NCBI GenBank assembly: GCA_015075405.1
Contig: JABTUK010000004.1
Coordinates: 930,001 to 994,000 of the forward strand
Length of the DNA: 64,000 bases
Reading direction: 5' to 3'
Origin: Anaerolineales bacterium
GTDB taxonomy: Bacteria; Chloroflexota; Anaerolineae; 4572-78; J111
Under the pieces are notes generated by a model. It was given only the letters and a program-made list of their open reading frames with translations, did no database searches and had not been told where the DNA came from. The translations under genes and the position numbers were made by a program. Of the stretch, positions 35,901-41,509 are shown piece after piece. Position 1 is the stretch's first letter; each line of letters opens with the position of its first letter.

Positions 35901-37639
35901 ATGTGCTGCGGGACTTCGGGGTAGGCCACGCCCAGGGCCGGGCCGGCCTGCCAGTATTTGCGGGTCAGCGACAGTTCATCCCGCTTCATCTGCTTGCCCT
36001 GGCTTTTCTGGCTGCCCCACTGCCGGCCGTCGCCCAAATCAATATTGCCGGCGATGTAGTTGCGGGCTTCGAGCGGATAGACCGAACCTTTGCTGACAAC
36101 GGGCGTCAGCGGTGGTTCAGCGACTTCCGGCTGAAAGTAAGGATCGGTCGCCGGATAGTAATAGCCCTTATCCAGCCCTTCGGGGTAAGCCCACTGGCCC
36201 CACTCGTTTTTGGCCAGGGCCTCGGAATTTTCATCGCGGAACTGGCCGGCGTGGCTCAGGCGGGTGAAGTCGCCGGCATTGATCTGCCGCCAGATTTTTT
36301 TATTGTCAGGCTTGAGCTTGCCGTTGACATCCAGCAGGTCCAGGACGTTGAGCGGCCCTTTGGCGTTGCCGGTAAGCGGCGCTTTAGCCAGCGGCAAGGA
36401 AGCGGGCATCCCCTCGTCCTCATCCCAGTTGGGCGGCGGCGGGGGTATGTTCTCACTGCTGTCAAAGCCAAAATCATCACCGTCGTAAGCGTAATCGTCA
36501 GGCGGCGGGAGGAGGTCATCATTGTACCAGTCCGGTTCATTGGGGTCACCGAAAGCCGGCGGTTGGTTGGCTCTGGCCGCGCTGTGATTGGCGGCCATCG
36601 TTCGGATGGCGTCGCTCAGGCGCTCGGTCAGGCTGATCCCCTGACCGGGAAAGGCCAGGCGGTAGCCGCCGGCCCCGCGCCCGGTTTTGCTGATTAGGGG
36701 GACGCCGCTGGGGGTGGCGGTCAGGCGAAAAGGCTGGCCGACAAATTCGCCGTCTTTAACCACGCGAACCACGTGCCGCCCGCCTAAAGCGTCCGCCTCG
36801 AAGTCGGTTTGCAAACTCAAGCCCTGCGGTTCAAGCTCGCGGGTCAAATCGCCGATAATCTTATTGATCGAGGCGCTGTCACGGTTGGTCTCACGGTTAT
36901 AGGTCGGTTGAGGGAAGATTCCACCGGGAAAGGGCGTTCCTTCTTTGCGCCCAATCTGGACGGCCGGATTAGCCCCGAAGTGCTTGACGTGGCCGCGGGC
37001 GTAGAGCATCTTGGCTTCGGCTTCGGACACCCCTAATTTTTCCCCAATTTGGGAAAAATCGAGGCCCTGCTGCTGCATTTTTACGGCCTGGCCCAGCGGG
37101 GTAAAATCACCGTGGATGGCTTTTTGTTGGTAATAGATACGCTTGACCATCTCCAGGGGCAGGCCCAGCGCCCCGGCCAGGCGCGGGATCGGCGTTCCCT
37201 GCCGGATCAGGCGATAAATCTGCTCCGGGCTGCTGTTGCGCTCGTAGGCGCGAGCCAGTTGCAGCGGGGTCAGTTCAGTCGAGACCTCTTTACGTTCCGG
37301 CGCGGGCGCTGTGTCCGGCAGCAAAGAACGCATCTGTTGGCGGTTGACCGTCACCCGGGGCGGCCCCGGCGGGGCCGGAAAAGAGGCAGCCGGAGGTTCT
37401 GGCGCGGCCGGTGCAGGCGCTTCCGGCAAGCCGGATAGTTCTGTTAAGGGCTTGGCAGGCTTGCGCTTCTTCTTTCCACGAGGGGAATCCTGTTTCTTGT
37501 ACCCCTTCGGGTACTCGGAAGCGTCGTCGTCCCAGCCTCGCCGGACGCCCCTGGGGACACCCGTAGAGGTGCGAGAGCGGGGAGTTTGTTCCTCCCAATC
37601 ATCATCCCAGTCAGCATCCCAGTTTTTTATTCTCGGCAT
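26942..37639 (-). CDS. Giant tape-measure protein with candidate two-barrel RNA polymerase region
   Basis: 3565 residues. Seen: residues 135-170 and 180-215 look like helix-turn-helix units. 710-725 (IKGYFGNRPNVVSAMK) and 746-753 (YDLIMNKP) resemble the first double-psi barrel of RNA polymerase beta. R1176-N-P, HPIIFHPHQV and D1225-N-D-S-D1229 resemble the catalytic beta-prime barrel, and YQNPLDK (1353-1359) follows. A first AGEAGREYVVP end motif lies near 1823. Hydrophobic segments lie near 2690-2785 and an aromatic coiled coil near 3100-3390. The end carries AGIVHRGEYVVPQ, standard for tape measures. Inferred: a virion protein ejected with DNA, carrying a polymerase. The tape-measure call is firm; the polymerase call is motif based. 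Confidence 0.7.
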   Translation of the reverse strand: MPRIKNWDADWDDDWEEQTPRSRTSTGVPRGVRRGWDDDASEYPKGYKKQDSPRGKKKRKPAKPLTELSGLPEAPAPAAPEPPAASFPAPPGPPRVTVNRQQMRSLLPDTAPAPERKEVSTELTPLQLARAYERNSSPEQIYRLIRQGTPIPRLAGALGLPLEMVKRIYYQQKAIHGDFTPLGQAVKMQQQGLDFSQIGEKLGVSEAEAKMLYARGHVKHFGANPAVQIGRKEGTPFPGGIFPQPTYNRETNRDSASINKIIGDLTRELEPQGLSLQTDFEADALGGRHVVRVVKDGEFVGQPFRLTATPSGVPLISKTGRGAGGYRLAFPGQGISLTERLSDAIRTMAANHSAARANQPPAFGDPNEPDWYNDDLLPPPDDYAYDGDDFGFDSSENIPPPPPNWDEDEGMPASLPLAKAPLTGNAKGPLNVLDLLDVNGKLKPDNKKIWRQINAGDFTRLSHAGQFRDENSEALAKNEWGQWAYPEGLDKGYYYPATDPYFQPEVAEPPLTPVVSKGSVYPLEARNYIAGNIDLGDGRQWGSQKSQGKQMKRDELSLTRKYWQAGPALGVAYPEVPQHILGQRATEPETAHIAKAFILDRGGIIPEGQMWKDANYAPWVFGSFEQNPEKFELRFDPNYSEQEVLKAAGLWDEAKGGFKPRVLKQGRGKISAPNGFSKDVLRNNEAGVITGYEIVDTLRENGEPVKALRIKGYFGNRPNVVSAMKLEGWKNLAQDKHIREDMGLDYDLIMNKPSDSVVANISMLNALPREEFESYWREVYGETPAPGRTSSMESVEALAKVWQLYQERNRRTEILPGRVFDKDTLQNYLDAGIIKDGKYEEVAPLFEGAETMYKADLVASGFMAPVRVKYITDVTRLNQGNLSHDILRSMELNHPGLGEYLRELGYEGRDAYNTLFEMHQLNTKPGPSTSPSTSSGGASGHGWNEAGSPVVDLLGDLLGNQEAQAGMQALYEQRLAEILPQSMAGLSEQDYNSEQQAAYKKFKNEAGAEAIRRYYAEALGTDSYIFRLGDNNQSSYMVNPGLLEKFGYIDEETNEKISKIKNQGDYQLKRAWEVTRPDNQGGLAKFLKWLPKSMKDIIAAQEELLASPSARKRWFGTSSSTIRTHVHASDYALPRNAGAASWEDIFQMFGLKPSRANRATLNRLSRAGQLLFGGIRNPASDPIAQTGAILNMLTPDILQDAGLDIPTTGHPIIFHPHQVQRQGGDNDSDESQVYPVLKGLANAFGLKLSTPEEITAGAKIHAAGEYEDAIEKLNVSPEKAQRNLLGFDPTLGDLALDGRTETAEGWTGGTLRDYKLNSRQIGQAYNIPIRIGIGLAKKLAAKRLISQYGGWMYQNPLDKVNYETHSPEEDLFSFFTSFNAFTGSFSPSRAEDESQGTYYSFRKKFSKDEIRFDNRGQFGAAGLLAILKRMTMDREGTQAKMTPEQMAAMMSRSSGDIEATARMIEDNWTFPAWEELDSVSIQKLRTTEAQRKALETFASGDSVLAQMMRGFAVRNALKGAGRLQRKLQVGMLDPEMRAKLEGPKSKFRGDLREYVNVLQNDMYNFGGPRGLGSDEFKADYKKYILDEFAPELAGENNNWFYLLEPGNEQKDKAPGKFYTSWAPERRQKFYQYVGRLIQKYMTGYEYDREGRLIGRDESVSRNNPMLRDWYQDYDRIRDMMAINAKDRGEDDIESFVPTLDELGKSEVTGPLVREKFNRKQKLLGGLGRLFDRFKEVSGLNGASEIGQDFENFVSGKKPYTAQEEEMWRQAELGHEEARRLKRQRWEREGYNEPMYFAEGGVLDRATRIGKTQNGRDIVAGEAGREYVVPEGKTRDLGNGVKIFDEDSLGPGAPEGSQPVMLAKGGLIDYQGYANAPTSTFADALRQIAQEITQGAFNGSLDEARRLVGQAIEADIQKMMANPPQNGGKGLYATDITGRMTDRISQALGPNPAQGDRDALNAFLSEYGLSADFQPLDVRSSAVDLATRKQLAAAGTGIGDFLKNISAQVQGKVFSHANYGHIYNAIPGWTSFWGSGRPGATIPNSPLTGAGAAKLAQLAAGPPPAGSGGNMPGMPPPGPVGPTTPVQPAQTGPANPPREIVTVPKLTPQMMGEYRHIFDQIGALQGFNPYDANAEQIASLKLAGQRGTDIFKIAQRSKNLIYQQELVDLAGLGINTAQKSEFRRLIETYGNGDPDLVDNIRGFTEAEQQDLINNIYAMNQGDESTQKAERYLFGRLEELHRNVRERGLSLTDTQIKAWDRYGLAYQGVDPEQLRLAREFDDFFSTEFPQLGNVTVPLTNQKGEPTYLGGAHPNFDPAFVSQVLPQAHAARLKYEASEKFKNLTPAAVASMRPDVAAVMSQAEAVPFAQEQYKQRLKADKQAARLAQVDRRLADVQEFYRAKFSGQADAFSSSMQTFDDAAQVALWSSQRQQAYEAAVPLKRQYDEALQRGDLGTAQRLWDQLDPLNTRIGELKDQIGTLTPHIKEHIDTLGQQTTAIREDLKERKATYTALAARHDELVKEKAELSGAARLSKAADIGTVRGEMDAVRAEIKSQAKELGRLEMEKRTLSDLIHEPQGRAITGLNKRPLTYGQMALNELKEGYSPQRLFWEFQNIQQMQYMAFMPMLQTRDQYLAQQAALGQANYALGAGSMPQSVLSAMASQANMSRATTAFGQGVDNSLTMGLWKGLTGFLGQNEGAGSFLGAAGFDLTSGLTAAMGLKMVGGPALSAIGKLLPALGVKAAPYYLPGGGPGLAATSMAALGSGGGLVAGGLGLGLGLGLNEYLASQNAGGNVLGLDWAAQPLSKHLTVAAYESAGYTGDMWGGMFNPANSWLLRGLADKTGLAGAMGWDLWNQEAADAAGTAVGKYTGAVTKPLPVWVTKMEDAVAKQLGVSKEELPFDRMELGQMVQMAAEDQGITKAQIEGATGIAEQLAREIAESYTSGVSLSQSSSLRQRAIDVSGYAPGTEGAKMMSAWVQQGSLFERQQRLQAASMTQGLAEAMDFTPQQRRDMSEKVYDLLAGGMSQAQIGRSMQQRSMSNQFYWSAAAYASGQPDMALMDQDKPWLPKNQEAMWAIENRRRAEDNARELGSVILGTGGFQWQGGRQETELGWQRQQLDLEKEFWDFRRKSQLEDFGMQQKLFDFNIRQQRQAIEWEEKQSRVQSAYYEKQYAINKKIFDLQTEWQIKDFNKQEFRMDVQRSWQLEDSAWNRESFNLQAGWQMEDMQRALRYASSGRERMDIRRQMERQSTLNERKRTEFDREDARNSTQYTWAKEDLAEQRRRFEEMNELQREQMELGRSYWQEQQSMASAYREARRASLEEQIALQQEQNALTVQQFLDGMALQDKQHALETQIQETKYQWALDDLDLARQRAKEDEVIAGWQQQSASASYFYAFYQAMGYDAAKKAKPELEAMADAAGELADAMERYQTALSGSKSIWDQMPTPNNPAGPQAPLQSMNLNNRPDGPMSTPPPYVGSPIMKGFAGGGYTGDGDPGEVAGIVHRGEYVVPQGGALVMKDDAGSAEVVALLSAILLQLQDGGGTILIDAERLKKAGFLHQSNFSQVYR
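34823..34864. repeat. CCTGAGCTTGTCGAAGG repeat inside the tape-measure gene
   Basis: Two overlapping copies (CCTGAGCTTGTCGAAGG then GGCTTGTCGAAGG), the same dispersed repeat as at 5126-5155, are read in frame on the minus strand as PSTSPSTSSGGASG at about residues 926-939. Confidence 0.8.
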
Positions 37640-37713
37640 TGTCTAAACCCCTAAAAGGTGGGCTTTTTGAATAAGCCAAACCAAGGTAAAATCAATTTGA
37701 AAGGAATTAACTT

Positions 37714-38043
37714 GTGACCCAACCACTCTCAGATCGTGACCGGGCGCTGCAAAAACTGCTCGGTAAAGAGGTACAGTTTCAACAGATCACGCCCGATATC
37801 TACCAGGGGCGCCTGATCAAGCAGGGTGATGAATACCTCCTTCTGGACAGGGGCGGGCGAGAAGTCGCCTCGTTTTACGGCCGGGAGGTAGTTCAAATCA
37901 AAGACCGGCTCATCATTGCTACTATCGAAGCGGAGGAAGATTTCTGGGAGGACGACGAGTACGAGGCGGTTGAGGATTACCCCCGCCAACCGCGCTACTT
38001 CCCCGAAGCATCCGAATTCGACGACGACGAGTGGTGGCCTTAA
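37714..38043 (+). CDS. Hypothetical acidic phage protein, 109 aa
   Basis: GTG start with GAAAGGA upstream. Contains a compact beta-rich core (VQFQQITPDIYQGRLIKQGD) and a very acidic tail with EDFWEDDEYEAVEDY and DDDEWWP. It is read away from the tape-measure gene and ends in its own terminator, so it is a single-gene unit within the structural block. Confidence 0.65.
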   Translation: MTQPLSDRDRALQKLLGKEVQFQQITPDIYQGRLIKQGDEYLLLDRGGREVASFYGREVVQIKDRLIIATIEAEEDFWEDDEYEAVEDYPRQPRYFPEASEFDDDEWWP

Positions 38044-38060
38044 TCCAGCAAACCACAAAA

Positions 38061-38132
38061 GTGGCTGAAACGCCACGTTTTTAACCACGAAAAATCAAAA
38101 ACCCCCCCCTGAACTTTCAGGGGGGGGTTTTG
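38061..38132. terminator. Two consecutive hairpin terminators
   Basis: GTGGC/GCCAC with a T-run (38061-38082) is followed by a strong stem AACCCCCCCCTGAA/TCAGGGGGGGGTT with T-rich flanks on both strands (38095-38132). They separate the 109- and 155-residue genes. Confidence 0.8.
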
Positions 38133-38163
38133 ATTTAATTTATTTAACCGAAAGGGAAAAACT

Positions 38164-38631
38164 ATGGCTGAACCAAACGAAAAACAGTTCAATCCAAACA
38201 CCGCCCGCCCGCTTCTGGGCTGCGTGGATGCCGAGACGGCCTTTGTCCAGACTGACTACCCCTATGGCCGGCGGTTACGCTGCCAGCGCCGGGTCTGGGT
38301 CGAAACCAAACCCCGGCATGGCATGCGCCTGGTCACCCAGACCTCCAACCCCAGACGGGCCGGCCTGGTCTGGAACGCGCCCCACCCCGAAACCTATCAG
38401 GACCTGATCGCCCTGTGGGTGGATGACAAAGGTTTTATCCAGACTGACAGCCTGAACAATCTCAGCTACCACGACCTGGCCGACCTGGACGCATGGGCCA
38501 GGCGCAATCAGGCATTTCTGGCCTCGGACAAGGTAGCCAGCCACAAGTTCGAGCAGGCTCGCCGCAAGCGGGCTGAGTACGAAGCGAGCCTGGAGCATGA
38601 ACTCAAACACCCGGCTGACCTGGCCGCCTGA
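38164..38631 (+). CDS. Hypothetical phage protein, 155 aa
   Basis: Not recognised. Contains one CVDAET stretch and a basic helical C-terminal part. It is a solitary rightward gene within the leftward tail block, bounded by hairpins on both sides. Confidence 0.65.
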   Translation: MAEPNEKQFNPNTARPLLGCVDAETAFVQTDYPYGRRLRCQRRVWVETKPRHGMRLVTQTSNPRRAGLVWNAPHPETYQDLIALWVDDKGFIQTDSLNNLSYHDLADLDAWARRNQAFLASDKVASHKFEQARRKRAEYEASLEHELKHPADLAA

Positions 38632-38639
38632 TCTGCCCC

Positions 38640-38668
38640 TGACCCCCGAACCCAGGGTTCGGGGGTCA
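38640..38668. terminator. Perfect hairpin after the 155-residue gene
   Basis: TGACCCCCGAACCC and GGGTTCGGGGGTCA pair over 14 bases around a single base. There is no T-run, so it may stall or process RNA rather than terminate classically. It lies between converging genes. Confidence 0.6.
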
Positions 38669-38738
38669 GTCCCCTTCGGTCCGGGTCCTGTGAATCACGG
38701 CCAGCCAGAAAAACAGATACAGCAGGTTAAACAGGAGG

Positions 38739-39026
38739 CTAAAACTGGCGTCGCCCATGACACCGGTACGCTCTGGGTAAGGGCCAGCGCCAGCCCGGCA
38801 GACAGACCCGATCCAGCCGTTCAGTGATAGCCAGGTGGGTCAACTTGCGGCAGGTATTAAACCGGCCTGGCTGCGCCAGCAGCCGGGCGGCATAGAAACC
38901 GCGATAAAATTCAACAGGTTGATACTCAGCCTGTTTGCGTTCTGCGCGCAGGACCAGCCAGGCCGTATACAGGTTGGTCAGGAGCAGCAGGATAACGACC
39001 AGGATTAACAATTGTTCATTTTCCAC
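38739..39026 (-). CDS. Small membrane protein in the tail block, 95 aa
   Basis: GTG start with AGGAG 6 bases upstream. One N-terminal transmembrane helix (LLILVVILLLLTNLYTAWLV) is followed by a basic tail. The shape recalls phage lysis or injection helper proteins, but nothing specific identifies it. It shares a palindromic ribosome site with the divergent gene at 39038. Confidence 0.5.
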   Translation of the reverse strand: MENEQLLILVVILLLLTNLYTAWLVLRAERKQAEYQPVEFYRGFYAARLLAQPGRFNTCRKLTHLAITERLDRVCLPGWRWPLPRAYRCHGRRQF

Positions 39027-39037
39027 AGGAGACTCCT

Positions 39038-39478
39038 ATGCGTCTTTCTTACTCAAACCCTCATCGGTTTCTCAGACCCGGCCACCCGGACCTCAAACGG
39101 GCCTGGGCCGCGCTCCCCGGCGGGCCGGTGGCGCTGCATCATAACGAGGTCTGGCAGTATATGGGGACGTGGTATCTCGGCGGGCGCTGGGTTCACCAGT
39201 TCCGCCACCGCTGCCATCCCCACACCGGCCAGCGATCCGTCCTCAATATCCCCGCCGGGCGCTTCACCGCCGCCTGGCTGAATTTCACTCAGCGGTGCTG
39301 GCCCTCTTTTTTGGCAAACATTTCGGCCTGCTGGCGGTTGATCTCGGCCAGCTTGCGCCGTTCAGCCTCGGCCTGGGCCGCCTCATCCTCGATGATCCTG
39401 AAACACATCAGCAGGATATGCGGCTGGCCCAGCAGGCTGCCCGGAAAGGGCAAACAGCGCCGGCGCTCGCACTCGTAA
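39038..39478 (+). CDS. Hypothetical rightward gene opposite the chaperone extension
   Basis: AGGAG 6 bases before the ATG and regular codon use through about residue 85 support a gene. Its distal half lies opposite the 39289-39651 reading frame and looks less coding. The protein starts MRLSYSNPHRFLRPGHPDL and holds a His/Cys-rich patch (HQFRHRCHPHTGQ). Only the first part may be functional. Confidence 0.45.
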   Translation: MRLSYSNPHRFLRPGHPDLKRAWAALPGGPVALHHNEVWQYMGTWYLGGRWVHQFRHRCHPHTGQRSVLNIPAGRFTAAWLNFTQRCWPSFLANISACWRLISASLRRSASAWAASSSMILKHISRICGWPSRLPGKGKQRRRSHS

Positions 39479-39651
39479 TAAAGCGCCATTTCATACGGGA
39501 CCGGGAGATTCTTACGGGCCTCCGGGTCGGTGGTCCGCTCCAGGGCCTTGACCTGATCCCGAAATTCCCTGAGCGCCTGGTTAAATTCCGCGTGGATTAG
39601 GAAGCCGCCACGCCGGCAACTTCTTCCCCCTCCGTCAGAGCTTCCTCGTCC
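39289..39651 (-). CDS. T-like extension of the tail assembly chaperone, reached by -1 frameshift
   Basis: This frame opens at 39651 inside the chaperone gene, lies in its -1 frame, has no ATG, GTG or TTG before codon 55 (ATG 39489), and runs 120 codons. Conserved-looking coding begins well before that ATG (ALREFRDQVKALERTTDP), which argues for entry by slippage. The overlap holds GGGGGAAGAAG (minus strand, about 39630-39620). This is the G/GT arrangement of lambda-like tails, placed between tail tube and tape measure as expected. Confidence 0.6.
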   Translation of the reverse strand, partial: GRGSSDGGGRSCRRGGFLIHAEFNQALREFRDQVKALERTTDPEARKNLPVPYEMALYYECERRRCLPFPGSLLGQPHILLMCFRIIEDEAAQAEAERRKLAEINRQQAEMFAKKEGQHR

Positions 39652-40097
39652 TCATTTTCGTCAGGGACGCCGAAGCCCCAGCTCGGATTGACCCGCAGAC
39701 ACGCGCCGTAGATCGTCTCAGCCCATTCGGACCAGAGCCGGCCCCACTTGGACAGGAACTCCTCGAAGGTTCGCTCGCGGCCGGTGAACACGGGTTTGCC
39801 GGCCTCATCGGTGATATTGCAGTGGGTCATGGTCAAATACACATCAACGGCCATCCGTTTGCCAAAGGAGGTGAGTAAAAACTCCTCGCGGTACTGGCTG
39901 TCCGCGCCGCTTTCATCTTTTTCCCACATGCGTTTGATGGGCCGGGCCAGGAACTCCTGGCGCTTGAGGTTGGTGGCCTCGGTCGCCTGGCGAAACTTGA
40001 CCACAATCGGGTCATCCGGTCCGACCATGCGTTCGGCATAGTGGGAATCAACGGTCAAACTGAATTCTTTTTCGGTTGGAGCAATCAACCTGGGCAT
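39597..40097 (-). CDS. Tail assembly chaperone (G-like)
   Basis: ATG 40097 has GAAAGGA 9 bases upstream; the earlier TTG lies over that site. 166 residues with an acidic C-terminus (DENEDEEALTEGEE). Position between the tube gene and the tape measure, plus the -1 overlapping frame, identify it more than its sequence does. Such proteins coat the tape measure before tube assembly. Confidence 0.65.
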   Translation of the reverse strand: MPRLIAPTEKEFSLTVDSHYAERMVGPDDPIVVKFRQATEATNLKRQEFLARPIKRMWEKDESGADSQYREEFLLTSFGKRMAVDVYLTMTHCNITDEAGKPVFTGRERTFEEFLSKWGRLWSEWAETIYGACLRVNPSWGFGVPDENEDEEALTEGEEVAGVAAS

Positions 40098-40120
40098 TGG
40101 GCAAAATCCTTTCAAAATAA

Positions 40121-40192
40121 GTAGACGGTAGTAAGTAGACGGCAGACGGGGAAACCCCCCGTTTACCGTCTACAGTCTACCGTCTACCCTTT
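40121..40192. repeat. Iterated hairpin (GTAGACGGTAG type)
   Basis: GTAGACGGTAGTAAGTAGAC steps on the left and CCGTCTACAGTCTACCGTC on the right form a long hairpin just upstream of the chaperone gene. Confidence 0.8.
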
Positions 40193-40240
40193 TGAAAATT
40201 AAGGACTTATATTTAGCGGGCCGCAGGCGCGGCCCAAAAG

Positions 40241-40270
40241 AAGAAGATTCCCCAATTGGGGAATCTTCTT
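40241..40270. repeat. Perfect 30-bp palindrome centred on CCCCAATTGGGG
   Basis: Half-site AAGAAGATTCCCCAA repeats inverted without mismatch. It follows the stop of the 45-residue gene and is the longest of about eight such sites in the phage. Confidence 0.85.
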
Positions 40271-40275
40271 GAATT

Positions 40276-40413
40276 TCACAGCTTTTTGACAATCCGGACG
40301 TACTCTGCGGCCGGGACCGGGCGGTAGCCCCGAAAGCGCAGCCACAGGCTCACGTAAATCCGGTGATAAAACTTAATCAGCCAGACCAGCCACTTAAGCA
40401 GTGGGGATGGCAT
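40276..40413 (-). CDS. 45-residue basic, aromatic protein coupled to the tail tube gene
   Basis: ATG 40413 lies inside the end of the tail-tube gene (20-base overlap). The product has LLKWLVWLIKFYHRIYVSLW, a strongly amphipathic or membrane-active stretch, and a basic end (VRIVKKL). It parallels the 43-residue gene after the tape measure. Function unknown. Confidence 0.5.
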   Translation of the reverse strand: MPSPLLKWLVWLIKFYHRIYVSLWLRFRGYRPVPAAEYVRIVKKL

Positions 40414-41506
40414 AGGCGGTTTGCTCATTGTCCAGGATGAACTGGAAGTAATCTTCCGGGTCGCCGCTGTCAGCTTCCACCGCCGTGCCTTGCAACTGCA
40501 TCTGGATCAGCTCATCACCGGCCAGTTGGGGCGGGCCGGCCATGCGCCAGCGCACCCGCGGGGCCACCACTTGCAGCCGCCAGGGGTAGGCAATGGTGTC
40601 GCTGATGTCGCAGGGCGATTGGACGGTCAGGACCGTGTTCTTGTAGGACAGGCAGGGGTTGATGACGGCTGAGGTCAAATCGCCGCCGTTAAAGGCATAG
40701 CGGTACAGTTCGGCGTCTTTCCACTTGTAGGTGGCCTCAAAGGACAGCGTCCGCATCTTGGGCGTGAAATCCTCGGCAAAGTAGGAATTGATAACTGCTT
40801 CCTCGTCAGGCGAGGTGGTGTTGTTTTGCAGCGTGACGCGGGCGTTGGTTAGAGGCAGCGGGTTGTTGCCGTTTAAGTCGGCGATGGTCAGGCCGCTCGC
40901 GGTCCCGGCCATCGGCATGGGCACGCTGTCAAAATTCTCGGCCACATCGGCCCAGGTCCAGCCGCTGGCCGGCGTGCCGGTCGTGGTCAGGCGCGGTTCG
41001 CGGCCCTGGAGGGCCAGTTCGGCCTGCACCGGCTGGCCGGGGGCCAGGGACAGGCTCAGGGCGCTCAGGATACAATCAATGCCCAGCTCGCCCACGGCCG
41101 CCGCCGGGGTTGCGCCGGGGATATAGCGCCGGGCCTGGAGGAAAGGCAGGAATTTGGAACCGCCGGCTGCGGCTAACGCCTGGCTGAAGGTGTGGCGGTT
41201 GACGCCCGCGCCGGGGGTGTCTACCAGCGTGGCTGCGCCGCCGGTGGCCGCCAGCAGAATCCAGCCAAAATCACCTTCTAAGCGGGGTTGCAGGCTGACC
41301 GAGCCGCCAAAGCCGGCGCTGGACAGATACAGTCCGGTCGGGTTGTTGTTGCCACCCATTTCGGGCCGGCTCATCTGTTCGTTGAGGATCGGGCCGATAT
41401 TGGCGGCCAGGGTTTTGTAGCGGTAAAAAGGGCCGGCCGCGCCGCCCTTGAGACCGTTGATTTGGAAAGCGAGACCAAAAATCCCGCTCTGGCTAGAAAT
41501 GCTCAT
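40394..41506 (-). CDS. Major tail tube protein
   Basis: 370 residues, beta-rich, Gly/Ala/Thr-rich, with the even composition of tube proteins and late strands such as MRTLSFEATYKWKDAELY. AAGGAG lies in the end of the preceding gene. It follows the connector genes and precedes the chaperones, the usual siphovirus order. An extra immunoglobulin-like domain may account for the size. Confidence 0.7.
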   Translation of the reverse strand: MSISSQSGIFGLAFQINGLKGGAAGPFYRYKTLAANIGPILNEQMSRPEMGGNNNPTGLYLSSAGFGGSVSLQPRLEGDFGWILLAATGGAATLVDTPGAGVNRHTFSQALAAAGGSKFLPFLQARRYIPGATPAAAVGELGIDCILSALSLSLAPGQPVQAELALQGREPRLTTTGTPASGWTWADVAENFDSVPMPMAGTASGLTIADLNGNNPLPLTNARVTLQNNTTSPDEEAVINSYFAEDFTPKMRTLSFEATYKWKDAELYRYAFNGGDLTSAVINPCLSYKNTVLTVQSPCDISDTIAYPWRLQVVAPRVRWRMAGPPQLAGDELIQMQLQGTAVEADSGDPEDYFQFILDNEQTAYAIPTA

Positions 41507-41509
41507 AGT

